Assembly (NCBI GenBank): GCA_019054805.1 | Contig: JAHQIY010000015.1 | Coordinates: 1,868,001 to 1,932,000, forward strand | Length of the DNA stretch: 64,000 nt | Direction of reading: 5' to 3' | Source of the DNA: Brachionus manjavacas | Taxonomy: Eukaryota; Rotifera; Eurotatoria; Ploima; Brachionidae | Part shown: positions 12,401 to 23,400 of the stretch, piece by piece | Numbering within the stretch: the first letter of the stretch is position 1 | Layout of the letters: each line of letters starts with the position of its first letter | Notes under the pieces: model-generated | The model's database searches: none | Seen by the model: only the letters and a program-made list of their open reading frames with translations | What the model was told of the DNA's origin: nothing | Made by a program: the position numbers and the translations under genes

Positions 12401-14725
12401 TCTTTTTTACTATTTATTATTTTCTTATCTTTTTTTTCTTATCATATTTAAGTTTATTTCTAATTTTTTCATGTTTTTTTATTCTGATTTAGCTCGAAAC
12501 AGATAAACAAATAAATATTTAAAAAATTGAAAAAAGAATTTTCAATATTTTTTTCAAATTTTTATTAAAAATTAAAGTCATTCTATTTCACTAAAGAGCT
12601 TAATTTCACTACATTATTCAATTCAATGGCATTGTGAATTTAAATTCAGATATCTCAATATATGAATTAAATTTGAAATACATTAAATGTTAACAATTTT
12701 AACAGCTTTAAAGCAGACAAGCAGCAATCAATCACATCAGCCGTCTTAGTGTGCCTTATCAGCACACTCGCTGGCTAACCAGCTACAGTCAAAACTACTA
12801 CTACTACTAGTACTACTTCTCCTTTTAAATTTCTTTTATAAAAATATAGATTTTAGATTATTCATTTTTTGTGTGAATGATTAAAAGTAAAACTATCCTC
12901 AATATTTCATTTACGGTTCATTTTGTATGTGTATTTTTAATTGCTTTTAAATTTTTTTCAAAAATTTATTTTTAATTAATTTAGAAATATATTTTGTTTA
13001 ATGTTGTTTCACCATCAAAATTTATAAAGCTATAGCTATATATTAAGAATAATTTTATATTTGGCTTAAATTTTTTTACGATGACAAAAATAACTAAAAG
13101 TGGTAACTAATTTAATCTATTTTAGATGTCTATGAAAAACTAATTTTTCTAACAAAATAACCAAACGACTGACAAATATTGATTTATTTATTTGTTTTCT
13201 GTACCGAGCTAAAGCTCCTTCAGAATAAGTTAAAAAATAAAATAAAAAAATAAAATAAAAATAAAATTAAAGTTATTAAAGTGTGATAAAAAAAAATTTA
13301 AAGTAAATAAGCTAAAAAATGAAAGTTGAAAAGACATAAATTGGAAAAGATTGTTACATGTGGCACATGTTTGAATATTTCAAGTTATATGTTGAGATGA
13401 CTATTAAATAATTTTGCACTGACTAAATAAAACCTATCTATTAAGCTGATTAAGCTATTCTAATTAAGCTGTTTAATAATTTAATTTTTATAAGATTGTA
13501 AGGAATGAACTTAAATTGTGACGTTTTTTCATAGTTGACTTAAGCTTGATGATGAGATATGGACAAAAAGGTTTGTCATAATCATCTGAAACTTCTTTCC
13601 GATTTTGGTGCTATTGTTCAAGATTTTGATTTTTATTGTCACCTCAAAATCATCAATTTTTTGTAAAAATAATTAATTAGTCAAAATAGTATTTTTGTCA
13701 CTCAAATCATTATTTTTACAGTCAATTAATTTATTTGTGAGTAGATTTAGTCTTTTTTGTCAGCCATTTTGTTTTATAATTTTTGACAGGTTTGAATGAT
13801 AATTCACCATGCCCGATTTAAGTATCTTTTGTAAAAGTAATTTAATTATAAAAAATCCCGTTAAATTTCATGGAGCTGTTTCTTTTTTTTTACTAATTTA
13901 ACTTCAGCTGTATAAATTAACTGATATCTTTTTTAAATAAAATTAAATAAATAAAATGATCTTATTAAAATAAAAATAATTTCTAAATTTAATGAGTAAA
14001 GTATTGTCCATTCTTTCAATAAAACTATTATCGGATCCACTTTCTAAATCAAGTTTTTTAGAATTAAGTGAAAAATTATATTATAGTTCTTATGTCAAAA
14101 AAGTTGTTTATTAATAAATTATTTTTAATTAATATATTTTTAAAAAAAGTATTTCAAATGTAAGTTGCATTTTTATGAAGTTAATTTATTTTAGTGATAA
14201 AAAATTATTTAAGTTACAAAAACAATTTATAGCCAATTTAATGTAGTTACACACTTAATTCAGAGCCTTAAGATTCTAATTCTAACATTTTTTTCCCTCA
14301 TTTTTAGAAATTTTTTAATTTGTAAAATTAAAAAATTACATTAATTTATTTTATTTTTCCGAAACTTATTTCAATTTTTAAATAAAATTAATAGTAATAT
14401 TATAATTAAAAAACGCCAGATAATAAATTCTAATAATTCTTACTGTATTTTTTAGATATTTGTCAATTTTGAACGAACCAAAGTGTCTGATTCAATTGTG
14501 TTCATGGGCTTTGACAATTTAGTGTTAAAACTCGTTCCCCCGGAAATTGAAAGCCAAAACATTGTAATACCTCTTCTCTTAGGAATCTTGATTCCTGCAG
14601 TTGTATCATCAATATTCATTATTGCATTTTTTTTACATCGAGTAAGAGCAAGTGTTAAAAAGACAAAACGAAGAAAATTTTTTAACTTTGAGAATATAGA
14701 AATGAAGCATTCTGTCAAATTTTGA
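6469..14725 (+). CDS. Mucin-like repeat / MAM-FN2-like / single-pass membrane protein (gene 1, 3' part, three exons)
   Basis: Proposed exons are 6469-9652, 10271-10722 and 14456-14725. The first exon stays open through eight repeat units and then unique sequence with two Cys (SVSCLIEKVTEC), and ends at a GTAAGT donor (phase 1). The second exon follows an acceptor TTTTTTAG and restores the frame; it holds the FN2-like motif CQIPFSYENRTFNQC and a beta-rich MAM-like region ending LWIEESFIIS. A GTAAGT donor (phase 0) leads over a 3733-bp intron to the last exon, which begins IFVNFER, contains the MAM-end motif FMGFDNL, a membrane helix (about 14561-14635) and a Lys/Arg-rich cytoplasmic tail. Splice phases agree at both junctions. 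The likely product is a type I cell-surface mucin-like protein. The 5' continuity with the rest of array 1 is broken (see the upstream entry). The domain names rest on motif spacing and not on a search. Confidence 0.7.
9653..10270 (+). other. Gene 1 intron, phase 1
   Basis: This is AT-rich, T-rich sequence between a GTAAGTAT donor and a TTTTTTAG acceptor, 618 bp long, with no other recognisable content. A second possible acceptor, TTTTCAG at 10245, was not chosen because it leaves the following exon out of frame. Confidence 0.65.
10271..10722 (+). CDS. Gene 1 exon: FN2-like motif inside a MAM-like module
   Basis: This reads in frame from the acceptor at 10269-10270 to the GTAAGT donor at 10723. 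The first Cys block matches the fibronectin-II pattern C-x2-PF-x-Y-x7-C exactly. It is followed by x8-C and x9-C, so the usual Trp before the third Cys is missing and the end of the domain is shortened. The remainder (FFLSKASNV ... VSFSYFMFC ... LWIEESFIISVYTF) resembles the middle strands of a MAM jelly-roll domain. The exon has no counterpart in the duplicated gene end at 49651-51904. Confidence 0.65.
11222..11820 (-). mobile_element. 5'-truncated non-LTR retrotransposon (Jockey/CR1-like RT C-terminus)
   Basis: On the minus strand an open frame runs from about 11815 to 11261. It begins in DHHITILQKAVNRIIEYC and continues with KWGFKINEKKT, FLGIKLD and SLIRSLFDYC, the typical order of the palm-end/thumb region downstream of the catalytic YADD box in Jockey/CR1-type reverse transcriptases. 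The catalytic part and endonuclease are absent, so this is a dead 3' fragment. It sits antisense in the gene 1 intron. The family assignment within non-LTR elements is tentative. Confidence 0.75.
12484..12518 (+). repeat. Degenerate LINE 3'-tail motif
   Basis: This reads CTGATTTAGCTCGAAACAG and then AAACAAATAAATA, a degraded match to the dispersed tail motif seen more completely at 60069-60112 (plus orientation) and at 13187, 22821, 23088 and 23331 (minus orientation). Confidence 0.5.
12720..12817 (-). repeat. GC-richer tRNA-like hairpin patch plus ACT microsatellite (possible SINE head)
   Basis: Two perfect stems lie one base apart: AGTGTGC/GCACACT with a 7-base loop (12748-12768) and GCTGG/CCAGC with a 4-base loop (12770-12783). 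Read on the minus strand they mimic a D arm followed by an anticodon arm. The anticodon loop lacks the conserved U33 and there is no acceptor or T arm, so it is not a working tRNA. A trinucleotide run (ACT)n follows at 12794-12817. A tRNA-derived SINE head is the simplest idea, but it is unproven. Confidence 0.4.
13187..13420 (-). mobile_element. LINE 3'-UTR/tail relic
   Basis: On the minus strand this ends in CTGAAGGAGCTTTAGCTCGG, then TACAGAAAACAAATAAATA, a typical non-LTR tail with an A-rich simple repeat. The upstream part (CTTTTCCAATTTATGTCTTT and a following AT-rich block) is similar to the sequence after the RT relic at 52890-52930, which links this tail to that LINE family. A sister copy lies at 23063-23280. 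Confidence 0.6.
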
Positions 14726-15832
14726 ATAAAATATTGAATTTTTAGTCTTTTTCATTTACTTATATTATTTTTAAAAATTATTTGAACATTTTTAATGCCT
14801 TAAAAATATTTCAAAAAATATTGAAGAATGTGAAGAAACGGATGCATATTTTTTGAATATTTTAATTAAACCGACGATTTGTCAGAAGAAATTAAACTAA
14901 CCTTATTAAAAACCAAAATAATTGAATTTTAATCTTTATGAAAAATGAATTAAATAATATTATGGTAACACAGCCTAAATGTATTTAATATAAATTCGGT
15001 GACGTAATTTGAAAAACCGAAATATATTGGTCGTTTTATTTTTTATTCTTTTAACAACCCTCATATTCTTGTAGATCTTAAAGAGAGGAATCTATATATA
15101 TATATGAAATATTTTTAAAAAATTTTTAAACCTTTATTTTTTAATTCAAAGTTTTTTTTTTTGGCTAATTCGGTAGAATTTTTCAAATTAGTAACTATGT
15201 TTGAAAATTTTTGATCCGATGACGGAACAAGTTTGAACTGACCTTATTAGTTTATCGTTTTCAGCGGGTCTTAATTAGTAGAAAATAATTTTACTAGAAT
15301 TTTAAGATAGCCGATGGGTCCGTGATCTAATGTTGTTATTTTTTATGGGTTAAGAGGTTAATGAGGTATCACCTCAATACCCAAAAATCCCACCCATTTA
15401 CCCCTAAAAATAACATAATTAGACTGAAAGGACAAAAATGATCCCAATGACGTCATTTTTTATGAAAAATTTAAAATTTTGTCTCTCCTTTTTTTTTAAA
15501 AATAATTTGATTTAATTTGATAAAATTAATCATTCTGTATTATTAAAAATCGTCAATATATCATAAAATGAATCAGAACAAACAAAAAGAAGTTAAAAAA
15601 AGTATTCGATGGAAGAACTTGATAACGCAAAAAAGATGTTTTTGAAAAAAATTGAACACTACTCAAGCTTCAAATTTATACAACATTCCGAGACAGATCT
15701 TTTTAACTAAAAAAATCAAACATAAAATTTATTTTGAATTCGTTTATAATTTGTTTAAATTTTCTTCTAAATATTTATGGTGTAGTGTATATTTATAAGA
15801 ATAATAATAAAGAATATTTTAAATATTTTTAT
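13580..15832. repeat. Segmental duplication, copy A (2.25 kb; copy B at 49651-51904)
   Basis: The two copies match almost base for base from AATCATCTGAA to AAATATTTTTAT, differing by scattered substitutions and homopolymer length changes. Copy A holds the last 876 bp of the gene 1 intron, its last exon and about 1.1 kb of 3' flank. Copy B lies directly after array 3. Direction of transfer: copy A has the intact exon, so it is probably the source. Confidence 0.95.
14456..14725 (+). CDS. Gene 1 last exon: MAM end, membrane helix, cytoplasmic tail
   Basis: The exon starts after TTTTTTAG at 14449-14455 in phase 0. It encodes a strand (IFVNFER), the motif FMGFDNL that ends the MAM-like module, about 25 hydrophobic residues (14561-14635) and a basic tail rich in Lys and Arg ending in TGA. 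The polyadenylation hexamer AATAAA begins on the last base of the stop codon (14725-14730). The same exon architecture occurs in gene 2 at 20054-20371. A second, frameshifted copy lies at 50526-50793. Confidence 0.75.
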   Translation: MFVNFERTKVSDSIVFMGFDNLVLKLVPPEIESQNIVIPLLLGILIPAVVSSIFIIAFFLHRVRASVKKTKRRKFFNFENIEMKHSVKF

Positions 15833-17589
15833 CATCTAAAATCTAATTAAATAAAATGGATTTAAGTGAAGAATGACAAAATTCAGAATATGCTGAAAAA
15901 AAGGCATTAACCTTCAAGCAGCTGACATTTTTGTGTCTCATTATTAAATTAAAAAATCTAATGTTAAAAAAAATTAAATTATGCAAATAAAATTTTTTTT
16001 AATTTAATACAATTTTATTTTAAAAAGAGATTTGTTTTTTTATTAATTGAAATGCTTATTTAGAATAAGATTTAAGTTTTATTCAATTTAAGATCATTTT
16101 GTTTAGCGGTATTAAATTTTCATTTAAAAATTTTTACAGTAGATCTTTTAAATATTATAAAATTTAAATGCTAGAATAATAATTGAAAAAGATCCGTTTG
16201 TATGCTCCTAACACTAGATGGTGATCATAAATTAATTTTTTCAGAGAATTAATAAAAAAATGATGAATTCATTACAGGATAATTCTTTTATAATGATACT
16301 GATTAAAACAATTTGTTCCTGTTATACATTAAGCAACCATTTATTACAATTGTATCTAAACAAAGCCAATTCTATCATCATCTTTTGAATCCATAAAAAA
16401 ACTAACGCTTAAAGATAATGATCTTTTATTTACTTTTTCCTCTATCAAAAAATTATTTTAAAATAAATTATTTTTAGATCATTGATTAATTAATTTCAGT
16501 TCTAAAAAAAGAAAGAGACAATCTCGATATCAAGCAAAAGCTGTTAAATAAAATCGAGTAAAATAACCACTGAACAAAACTTTAAGATTAATCAACATTT
16601 TAAGAATTAAGTTGGAAAGCTTTTCAAGATTAAGGATGAACTCGGTATTGAGGAAGTAAACAAACAAAAGCAAATTCTTAGTTTTAAGAAGTTATAAATT
16701 TTTAATAAAAAATTTTAGATTAATATCTTTTAAATAAAATTACAGAATTCTCAAAAAAAAATAGTATAATTTTCATTCAGTTTTATTTCATTTTTTTGTT
16801 CCTTAAATAAATGCGTTTTTTTAGATGAGTAATATTTTTTAAAGGTTTACTTAAGGGAATCACTAAAAGTGGTCACGACACAAATATTTAAAAAAAATCT
16901 ACCGAATTTTTTATTTTTCTATAATAAACGATAAATAAATTCCAAAAAAAATAAAAAATTGATTACATAGATTTCATAAAAATAATAAATGAATGTCGTA
17001 AAATGAAATATTATTCAAAAATAATATTCATAGATAAAGTGGAAATTTAGCTTTTTTAGTTAAAGTGAAAAAATGATTTACAAGTAAATTAGAAAAATAT
17101 CTTTTAAAAGATAAAAATTAAAAAACAAATATATTTAATAATATTATAACAAATAAAGAAAAACATTAAAGAATATGAGTTTATAAAATCTAAATAATAA
17201 TGAAGATAAAACAGATAAAAATTCGAAAATTCATAATAAGAAGAATCTTACCACGAAAGAATTGATTTAAAAAATTGTTTCAACATTGACTGATAAATAA
17301 TTTTTCTAAGTAACATCATAAAAAAAAGATAAAAACAATTTTTTAAAAGGCTATCTCTGAATAAGCCTCGTCAAATGAGTATTTATTCAAAAATTAGTTA
17401 AAATATCAAAAATTAGAAAAAATGGAATGGTTCTTAATAAAATCAATTGTTAAAATTTGGATAAATTGTAAGAAAAACTGATGATATTTTATTAAATAAA
17501 AACAGTAATGTAAATTAAAATATGTATAATTTTATTTTTTAAATATATAAACTTGAGAAAAAAATTTTAAGTCCCATAGACAGAAAATA
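14726..17589. other. Intergenic AT-rich DNA between gene 1 and gene 2
   Basis: The left 1.1 kb belongs to the segmental duplication. The remainder (15833-17589) is AT-rich with short homopolymers and chance ORFs. I see no RNA gene, recognisable transposon or conserved coding stretch. Confidence 0.6.
17544..17550 (+). promoter_or_regulatory. Candidate TATA box of gene 2
   Basis: TATATAA lies 40 bp upstream of the proposed ATG at 17590. The short distance would leave a very short 5' UTR, and such strings are common in this AT-rich DNA, so the assignment is weak. Confidence 0.25.
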
Positions 17590-20371
17590 ATGAAAATTCT
17601 TTTATTTATGTATTTTTTTGAAAGTGTTATTATGGGAAAGTATTGCGAATGCAAATCCAGTATTTTATTGCACTTTTGATGAAGAGAAATGTCCGAATGG
17701 AGATTTTAAATTTAATCCATCAAGTTATGTATCAATTTTAGAGAATCAGTTTATTTCTGGCCACTCATTGTACCGAATAACTGATGTCACATCAATAAGT
17801 AATATAAGAAATTTGAAAATTGCAAATTGAATAACATGTTTTTCACCATTTCAATTAAGCAACTCCGACAAACAATGGAGAAATTTGTGATCTTCCGTTT
17901 AAACAAGGGAATTATGAATACAATCATTGTTATAATAATTTGGGAAAGTTTGATTGTGCAACCAAAAGTGGACGAGGAGAATGCTCATTAGGTTTGTTAT
18001 CTGGGATAAATATAAAGTATTAAAAAATTAAAGTTTTCGAATAAACAGGAAAATACGTGTTGGTAAAAACTATAGTAACAGGAGCTGAAATAGCGATTAA
18101 GGGAACTTCATCACAAATAACCTTGCCTCAAACAGGCAATTATGAATTGAGTTTTTATGTTTTGATGTTTACAAATATTACCGATATGACTTTGGGTGGC
18201 GACTACATTCAAGTGAGTGTAAACTCGGCTTTGAACTCAAGTTTAAACTTTAAAAACGAAAAATATGACTACACAAATATTGGTGAGTCAAATGTTTGGC
18301 AGAAAAATCATTTAAATTCAATGCACCAGAAGAAAACATAATTGTATTTTTATTAGAATTATTAATTAAAAAAACTAATTTTAAACATTTTAAATAAATA
18401 AAGTTAGTTGTTGATTTTGTTCGTTTAAATAGGACTGGAAAAATTGGATATCTTGGTTTTGACCAAATTGAAATTTTCAGTTCATCTGAATCTTCATCAA
18501 CGACTACAGCATCTTCTTCTAAAATATCTACAACTCCATCATCTTCATCTACAACTACAACTTTAACATCTTCAACTTCAACGTCTTCTTCTACAACTCC
18601 TACAGCTACAATTACTACGTCACAAATTACAACTTCAACTACAACTACAAATACACCATCTTCTTCTACAACACCCACAACTTCAACATCTTCTACTACA
18701 ACACCAACAACTACAATTTCTGCGTCATCTTCAACATCTACAACACCTAAAATTTCAATAACCACGTCAAAAACTACAACTACAACTACAACATCTTCAA
18801 CTTCAACGTCTTCTACTACAACACCTACAAAAACACCATCTTCTTCTACAACACCTACAAAAACACCATCTTCTTCTACAACACCTAAAAATACACCATC
18901 TTCTTCTACAACACTTACAACTTCAACCTCTTCTACTACAACACCAACAACTACTATTACTACATCAACAGTTTCTGCGTTACAAACTACATCTACAACT
19001 ACAAATACACCATCTTCATCTTCAACACCTACAACTACAATTTCTACAACTTCAAAAAGTACGTTTGAAACTACAATTACAGTTTCTACATCTACTCCTA
19101 CACCAAATTCATCTTCAACACCTGCAGCTACAATAACTACGTCACAAACTACAACTACAAATACAACTCCATCATCTTCATCTTCTACATCTACAACACT
19201 TACAATTTCAATAACTACTTCAAAAACTACAACTACAAATATAACATCTTCATCTACAACATCTATTACATCACTTACAGCTTTAATTATTTCAACGCAA
19301 ACTTCAACTACAAAAACTACAGCTTCAAGCTCAACAATTTCCGTTTCTTCATCAGCAGATTATTCGCCTTCACCATTGTCGACCATTACTTCAGTTATGT
19401 CAACATTTATTTCTTCTACAAAAATAGATTTTTCATCTACCAAAACTTCTTCAACTCCATTTTTAACAACATCACAGTTTTTTGAGCCTTTTTTATCATG
19501 TTCTTTTAGTAATGATAATTGCCCTTTTGAATTTTTAAAGGGAAATAAAAGTGATTTTTTAATCTCACTTCTTCAATTTTTATACCGGAATTAAATACCA
19601 ATTTAACAAGTTCATTTTGTAAGTATCAAAAGTAGCTTTTGTTTGATTTGTTTTTTAAATTTTTCAATTAATTTCTTAAGCTAATAAAGGTAAATTTTTA
19701 GTCGCTATATCACCAGAAGATGGAAGCGAATTTTCATCAAAAATAAAATTTAACGTTAATGTTGATTTTGTTGGAGAATTTCGAGTCGAATTTGCTACAT
19801 TTATGTTTTGTGGAAATTCAAAATGCTTTAAAGCTTCTGATTACATTACCATCACTGCAAGATTTGAAAAGCAAAACAAAAATCAAAATGAAATTATTGT
19901 AGCCGATTTAAATTTAAATCAGAATTCAGAAAAAGGCTGGAATAAAAACTCTGGTTTGATAAATATTCAAAATGAGGAATCAAAAAATTTTATGGTTAAG
20001 TTTTATTAAAAATCTAATTATTCTCTTGAATACTAAATATCAAATTGAAATAGATAATTGTTGAAATGGGAAGAAAGGCGAAATTCGAAAGCAAAAGCTT
20101 TTTGGGTTTTGATAATCTTGAATTTTTCAAATCAAAAAATAATGATGAAAAAGATAATGATTTGAATGTTGGTGCATTAATTGGTGGCATTTTCGGTGGA
20201 TTAATTTTATTATTAATTCTTTATATTTTTATAAGAAAAACAATGACATTTAAGAAGAAAAAGTATGAAAAAAAAGAATATATTGATGACAATTTTAATG
20301 AAATTCAATTGGAATTTAAAAATATACCGAAAGATGATTTCAAACAAATTAATGAGGATGAAGAAATTTAA
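17590..20371 (+). CDS. Two-module MAM-like / mucin membrane protein (gene 2, with apparent frameshifts)
   Basis: Proposed exons are 17590-17798, 17860-17991, 18049-18343, 18404-19618, 19702-19994 and 20054-20371. Order of parts: hydrophobic leader; MAM-like start (FYCTFDEEKCPNGDF); FN2-like motif CDLPFKQGNYEYNHC with two more Cys; MAM-like body (GKYVLV ... YELSFYVLMF ... SNVWQKN) ending LGFDQIEIF; about 300 residues of Ser/Thr-rich mucin sequence (18475-19460); second MAM-like module (LSCSFSNDNCPFEF ... VEFATFMFC ... SFLGFDNLEFF) without FN2; membrane helix with GxxxG-type glycines (20168-20233); acidic/basic tail. Introns are 57-83 bp, phases 1, 1, 0, 1, 0, all consistent. Three single-base homopolymer lesions break the frame: an extra T in 17613-17619, a missing T at 18311-18313 and a missing T at 19555-19560. 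They could be sequencing errors or decay. Probably a type I surface glycoprotein related to gene 1. Confidence 0.68.
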
Positions 20372-20639
20372 AAAACTTGATTGATATAGAAAAGATTTAT
20401 TTAATTTTACTTCCGAATTAAAAATTTAAATTCTATTTTCCTTTAATTAAATATTTTATATTTTTGTTTTTAATTTTTGAAGAAATGATATTGAATTGAT
20501 TTAATGATTTTAAAAATGATTCTTTTTATATCAAAAATCATGCTTTGTGATCGCTAGACAGAAAAAATATTTAAGGCTTAAATAATAAAAAATAAAGATT
20601 TTTTCACCAAAATTATTTTGTTTTGATTCGCATTAAACA
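20372..20639. other. 3' flank of gene 2
   Basis: AT-rich sequence between the TAA of gene 2 and the LINE tail. No clear AATAAA follows the stop closely; ATTAAA-like variants occur. Nothing else is recognisable. Confidence 0.5.
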
Positions 20640-21765
20640 CTTGATTATTTAATAATAATAATAATTAAAGCTATGATGTGGATAAACCACATGAAATGAG
20701 GTTTCACCCTCACTGTGATAGCTTGCTTAAGTCTATTAAATCAATTTTGTTTTTAAATTCATTGACAGTAGTTGAATTAACAATTTCATTCGTTAACCTA
20801 TTCCAAACAGTTGATAGTCTGTTTGTGAAAAAGTTGTATCTTTGGTCGCAGTTTTTAACCAGTTGTCTCTCTACTACATATTCATGACTTCTTGGTGCCA
20901 GACGAAAACCATTGCCTTCGTTTTTAGACAAAAGGGGCTTGAACCAGTTAACCTTATCAATACCTTTAACAATTTTAAACATTTGTATTAAATCGCCTCT
21001 GAGTCTTCTTGTTTCAAGTGTTGTTAAATTCATGGCTTTGATTCTATCATTGTAGTCCAATCTTCTTACTTCAAAAGCTAGCTTAGTAGCTCTCCTCTGA
21101 ACTGATTCTAACACAGCAATGTCTTTTTTCAGATGTGGGTTCCAGACCTGAACTCCATATTCTAAATGTGGTCTTACAAAGGCCTTATACAGTCTACTTA
21201 AAGATACGATGTTTTGAAATTTGAATGTTCTCTTAACCATTCCCAAAACCATATTTGCTCGGTTGGCACAAGCATTTACTTGATCAGACCACTTCAAGTC
21301 ATTTGAAATAATTATACCCAGATCTCTTTCTGACGTTGTTTTTAATAAGGTGTATTATTAATATCGTAACAATAATTCGGGTTCTTGTCTCCAATATGCA
21401 TTACTTTACATTTTTCAGCATTCAGAGCAACCAACCAATCATTAGTCCAGTTAGATATTCTCTGAAGATCACTTTCAAGAGATAAACAACAGTCGACATT
21501 ATTAATCATTGCACTTATCTTCGTATCATCTGCAAACATTTCGATCATGTTCTCAATAAGATCAGGGAGGTCGTTAATATAAAGAATGAATAAAATTGGG
21601 CCAAGAACTGAACCTTGAGGTACACCACTAAGCACATCTATCCATTCTGAAACAAATTCACCTAAGATAACTCTTTGCTTTCTGTCTTTTAGATGCACTA
21701 ATCCATCCTTTAATAAGTTGTCCAAAACCATACTTGTCAATTTTATGAATTAATTTGAATAATTC
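20640..21765 (-). mobile_element. 5'-truncated CR1/Jockey-like LINE with RT catalytic box
   Basis: On the minus strand, 21740-21342 encodes RT motifs GVPQGSVLGPILFILYINDL and the catalytic FADD box (MFADDTKIS). After a one-base frameshift near 21345, 21297-20710 encodes the thumb and C-terminal region (LYKAFVRPHLEYGVQVWNP, LESVQRRATK, DRIKAMNL). The frame between them (TTSERDLGIIISNDLKWSDQ) reads through if one base is restored, so the element was once a single ORF. No endonuclease domain is present. The 3' end finishes in an (ATT)n-type run (20650-20668), as in many CR1/L2-like elements. Dead copy. Confidence 0.85.
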
Positions 21766-22800
21766 TATTCCGTATTTCCTTTTATTATAAACTCTCAAAT
21801 TTTTAAACATTTATTATCTGATACTCTTTTATTTTTTTTTAGTTAATTTTATTTTTATTAAAATTAACTTTATTTATTTGAATTTTTCTTATCTGAAGGA
21901 ACTTAAGCTCATCTTGGATAACAAATAACTATACATTTTAATTCTTAATATGTTATTATAATAAAAATAAAATCTAATAATTAATTCAAATCATTAAAAA
22001 CTAAAATTATTGTGACTATTTAACTAAAATATAAAATATTTCATGGCAATTGTAAAATAATAAATTAATAATAAATTGTCTTTGAAAAAGAAAAGACTAA
22101 TGCATAAAAATTGATTTGATTCTATTGCTAAATCCACAAATGAAAAAATCATCAATTTTATGACAAGTTTACAATTGATAAAGTTATTAAAAATTAAATA
22201 ATAAATTAGTGCAATTTTTAATATATTTCAATATATTTCATTTAAAACGTCAGTTCATATGCTAATTTACATGAAATGATCCAGCAATTAAAATAAAAAA
22301 TTTAAGTAATGAAAAATAAAGAATAAAAATCAATGATAAACGTGATTAAAAATAAAAAAATATCAAAATTATTAGCAAAAACTTTACAAAAAAATACGAT
22401 TGTGTAATAGAAGAGTAAAGATGAATTGGAAAAAGAACAATGACGAAATGATATTAAAAAAAAAAGCTAAATATATCAAAATAAATAAAAAAATTGCAAA
22501 CATTAATACAAAATAAAAATAAAGAATAAAAAAGAGATAAAAATAAGACAAAAATAAGACAAAAAAAAGATAAAAATAATAGTAAACTTAAGAAAAATGA
22601 AAATGATAATTCAAATTTTATTTTAAAAGCAAAAAAAGTGCTCAAATATGGAAAAAAAATAATTTTAATAGTTATTTGTAAGGACTTATATTTTATGCTG
22701 ATACTAAATTAATTTTTCTGCTACTAAAAAAAAAATAAAAATGATACTAAAATTCACACTTAAGATACTAAAAATAAAATTAAAATGATACTTATTTTAT
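21766..22800. other. Intergenic AT-rich DNA
   Basis: Very A/T-rich with long A-runs. A weak reverse match to the LINE tail motif (CTGAAGGAACTTAAGCTC) lies near 21893-21910. No coding content is supported. Confidence 0.5.
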
Positions 22801-22802
22801 TA

Positions 22803-22870
22803 TTTATTTATTTATTTGTATATCTGTTTCGAGCTAAGGCTCCTTCAGATTAAAAAAAAAAAAAAAAGTT
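22803..22870 (-). repeat. LINE 3'-tail copy
   Basis: On the minus strand this carries ATCTGAAGGAGCCTTAGCTC, then GAAACAGATATACAAATAAA. It is the same tail family as at 13187, 23063, 23310 and 60069. Only the tail is preserved, next to an A/T homopolymer. Confidence 0.55.
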
Positions 22871-23062
22871 TAAATAGAAGAAAATTAAAATTAGATTTAT
22901 TGTTATAGAGAATAACAGGATAAATATTTTTAAATGTCTAATTTTTCAGGGAAAAAGAAGAAATAGTAAGGTAGCAATTACACAATGGAGTTGGGTATGC
23001 ATTATATCTTGCTTCGAAACCTTCTTTGTATTCCTCCACAAGTCTGACAACCAATGGATACT

Positions 23063-23280
23063 TATTATTTATTAATTTGTATATTTGTTTTCTGTACCGA
23101 GCTAGGCCTCCTTAAGAATAAATTGAAAAATCAAAATCAAAATAAAAAATAAAATTAAAGTTAAAAAAATGAGATAAAAAAATCAAAATAAAGTAAATAA
23201 GCTATTAAAAGAAAAAAAAAGAAAATTTAGAAGACATAGATGGTTGCATGTGGCAAATGTTTACATAATTCAGGTTTAAG
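23063..23280 (-). mobile_element. LINE 3'-UTR/tail relic
   Basis: The tail CTTAAGGAGGCCTAGCTCGG, then TACAGAAAACAAATATACAAA, is on the minus strand. About 150 bp further upstream on that strand are alignable with 13230-13400 (the shared AAGTAAATAAGCTA and CATGTGGCA blocks on the plus strand). Confidence 0.6.
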
Positions 23281-23309
23281 GAAAAAAAGAGGAAATAGTT
23301 ATTTTTTTT

Positions 23310-23400
23310 TTTTATTTATTTTATTTATTTTGTTTTCTGTACCGAGCAAAAGCTCCTTCAAATTAAAAAAAAAAAATCAAAATAAAATAAAGTTAAATAA
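23310..23400 (-). repeat. LINE 3'-tail copy
   Basis: On the minus strand TTTGAAGGAGCTTTTGCTCG is followed by GTACAGAAAACAAAATAAATAA. This is the third tail within 600 bp and the same orientation as its two neighbours, which suggests nested or repeated insertion at a preferred AT-rich site. Confidence 0.55.

Larger units (their letters stand above)
10723..14455 (+). other. Gene 1 large last intron, phase 0, filled with retroelement debris
   Basis: The intron is 3733 bp, with a GTAAGT donor and a TTTTTTAG acceptor. It contains a minus-strand LINE reverse-transcriptase fragment, a tRNA-like hairpin patch and LINE 3' tails (each listed separately). Its last 876 bp (13580-14455) are the upstream part of the segment duplicated at 49651. 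An open stretch at about 10795-11034 is not recognisable as a gene. The rest is featureless AT-rich DNA. Confidence 0.65.

Noticed and set aside
18250..18765. Antisense Val/Asp-rich ORF of 171 codons
   Set aside because: It is the reverse complement of the Ser/Thr low-complexity stretch of gene 2 and has no domain or splice support.
22454..22645. Phe/Leu-rich minus-strand ORF
   Set aside because: It is a translation of A-rich low-complexity DNA, with no motif or conservation.
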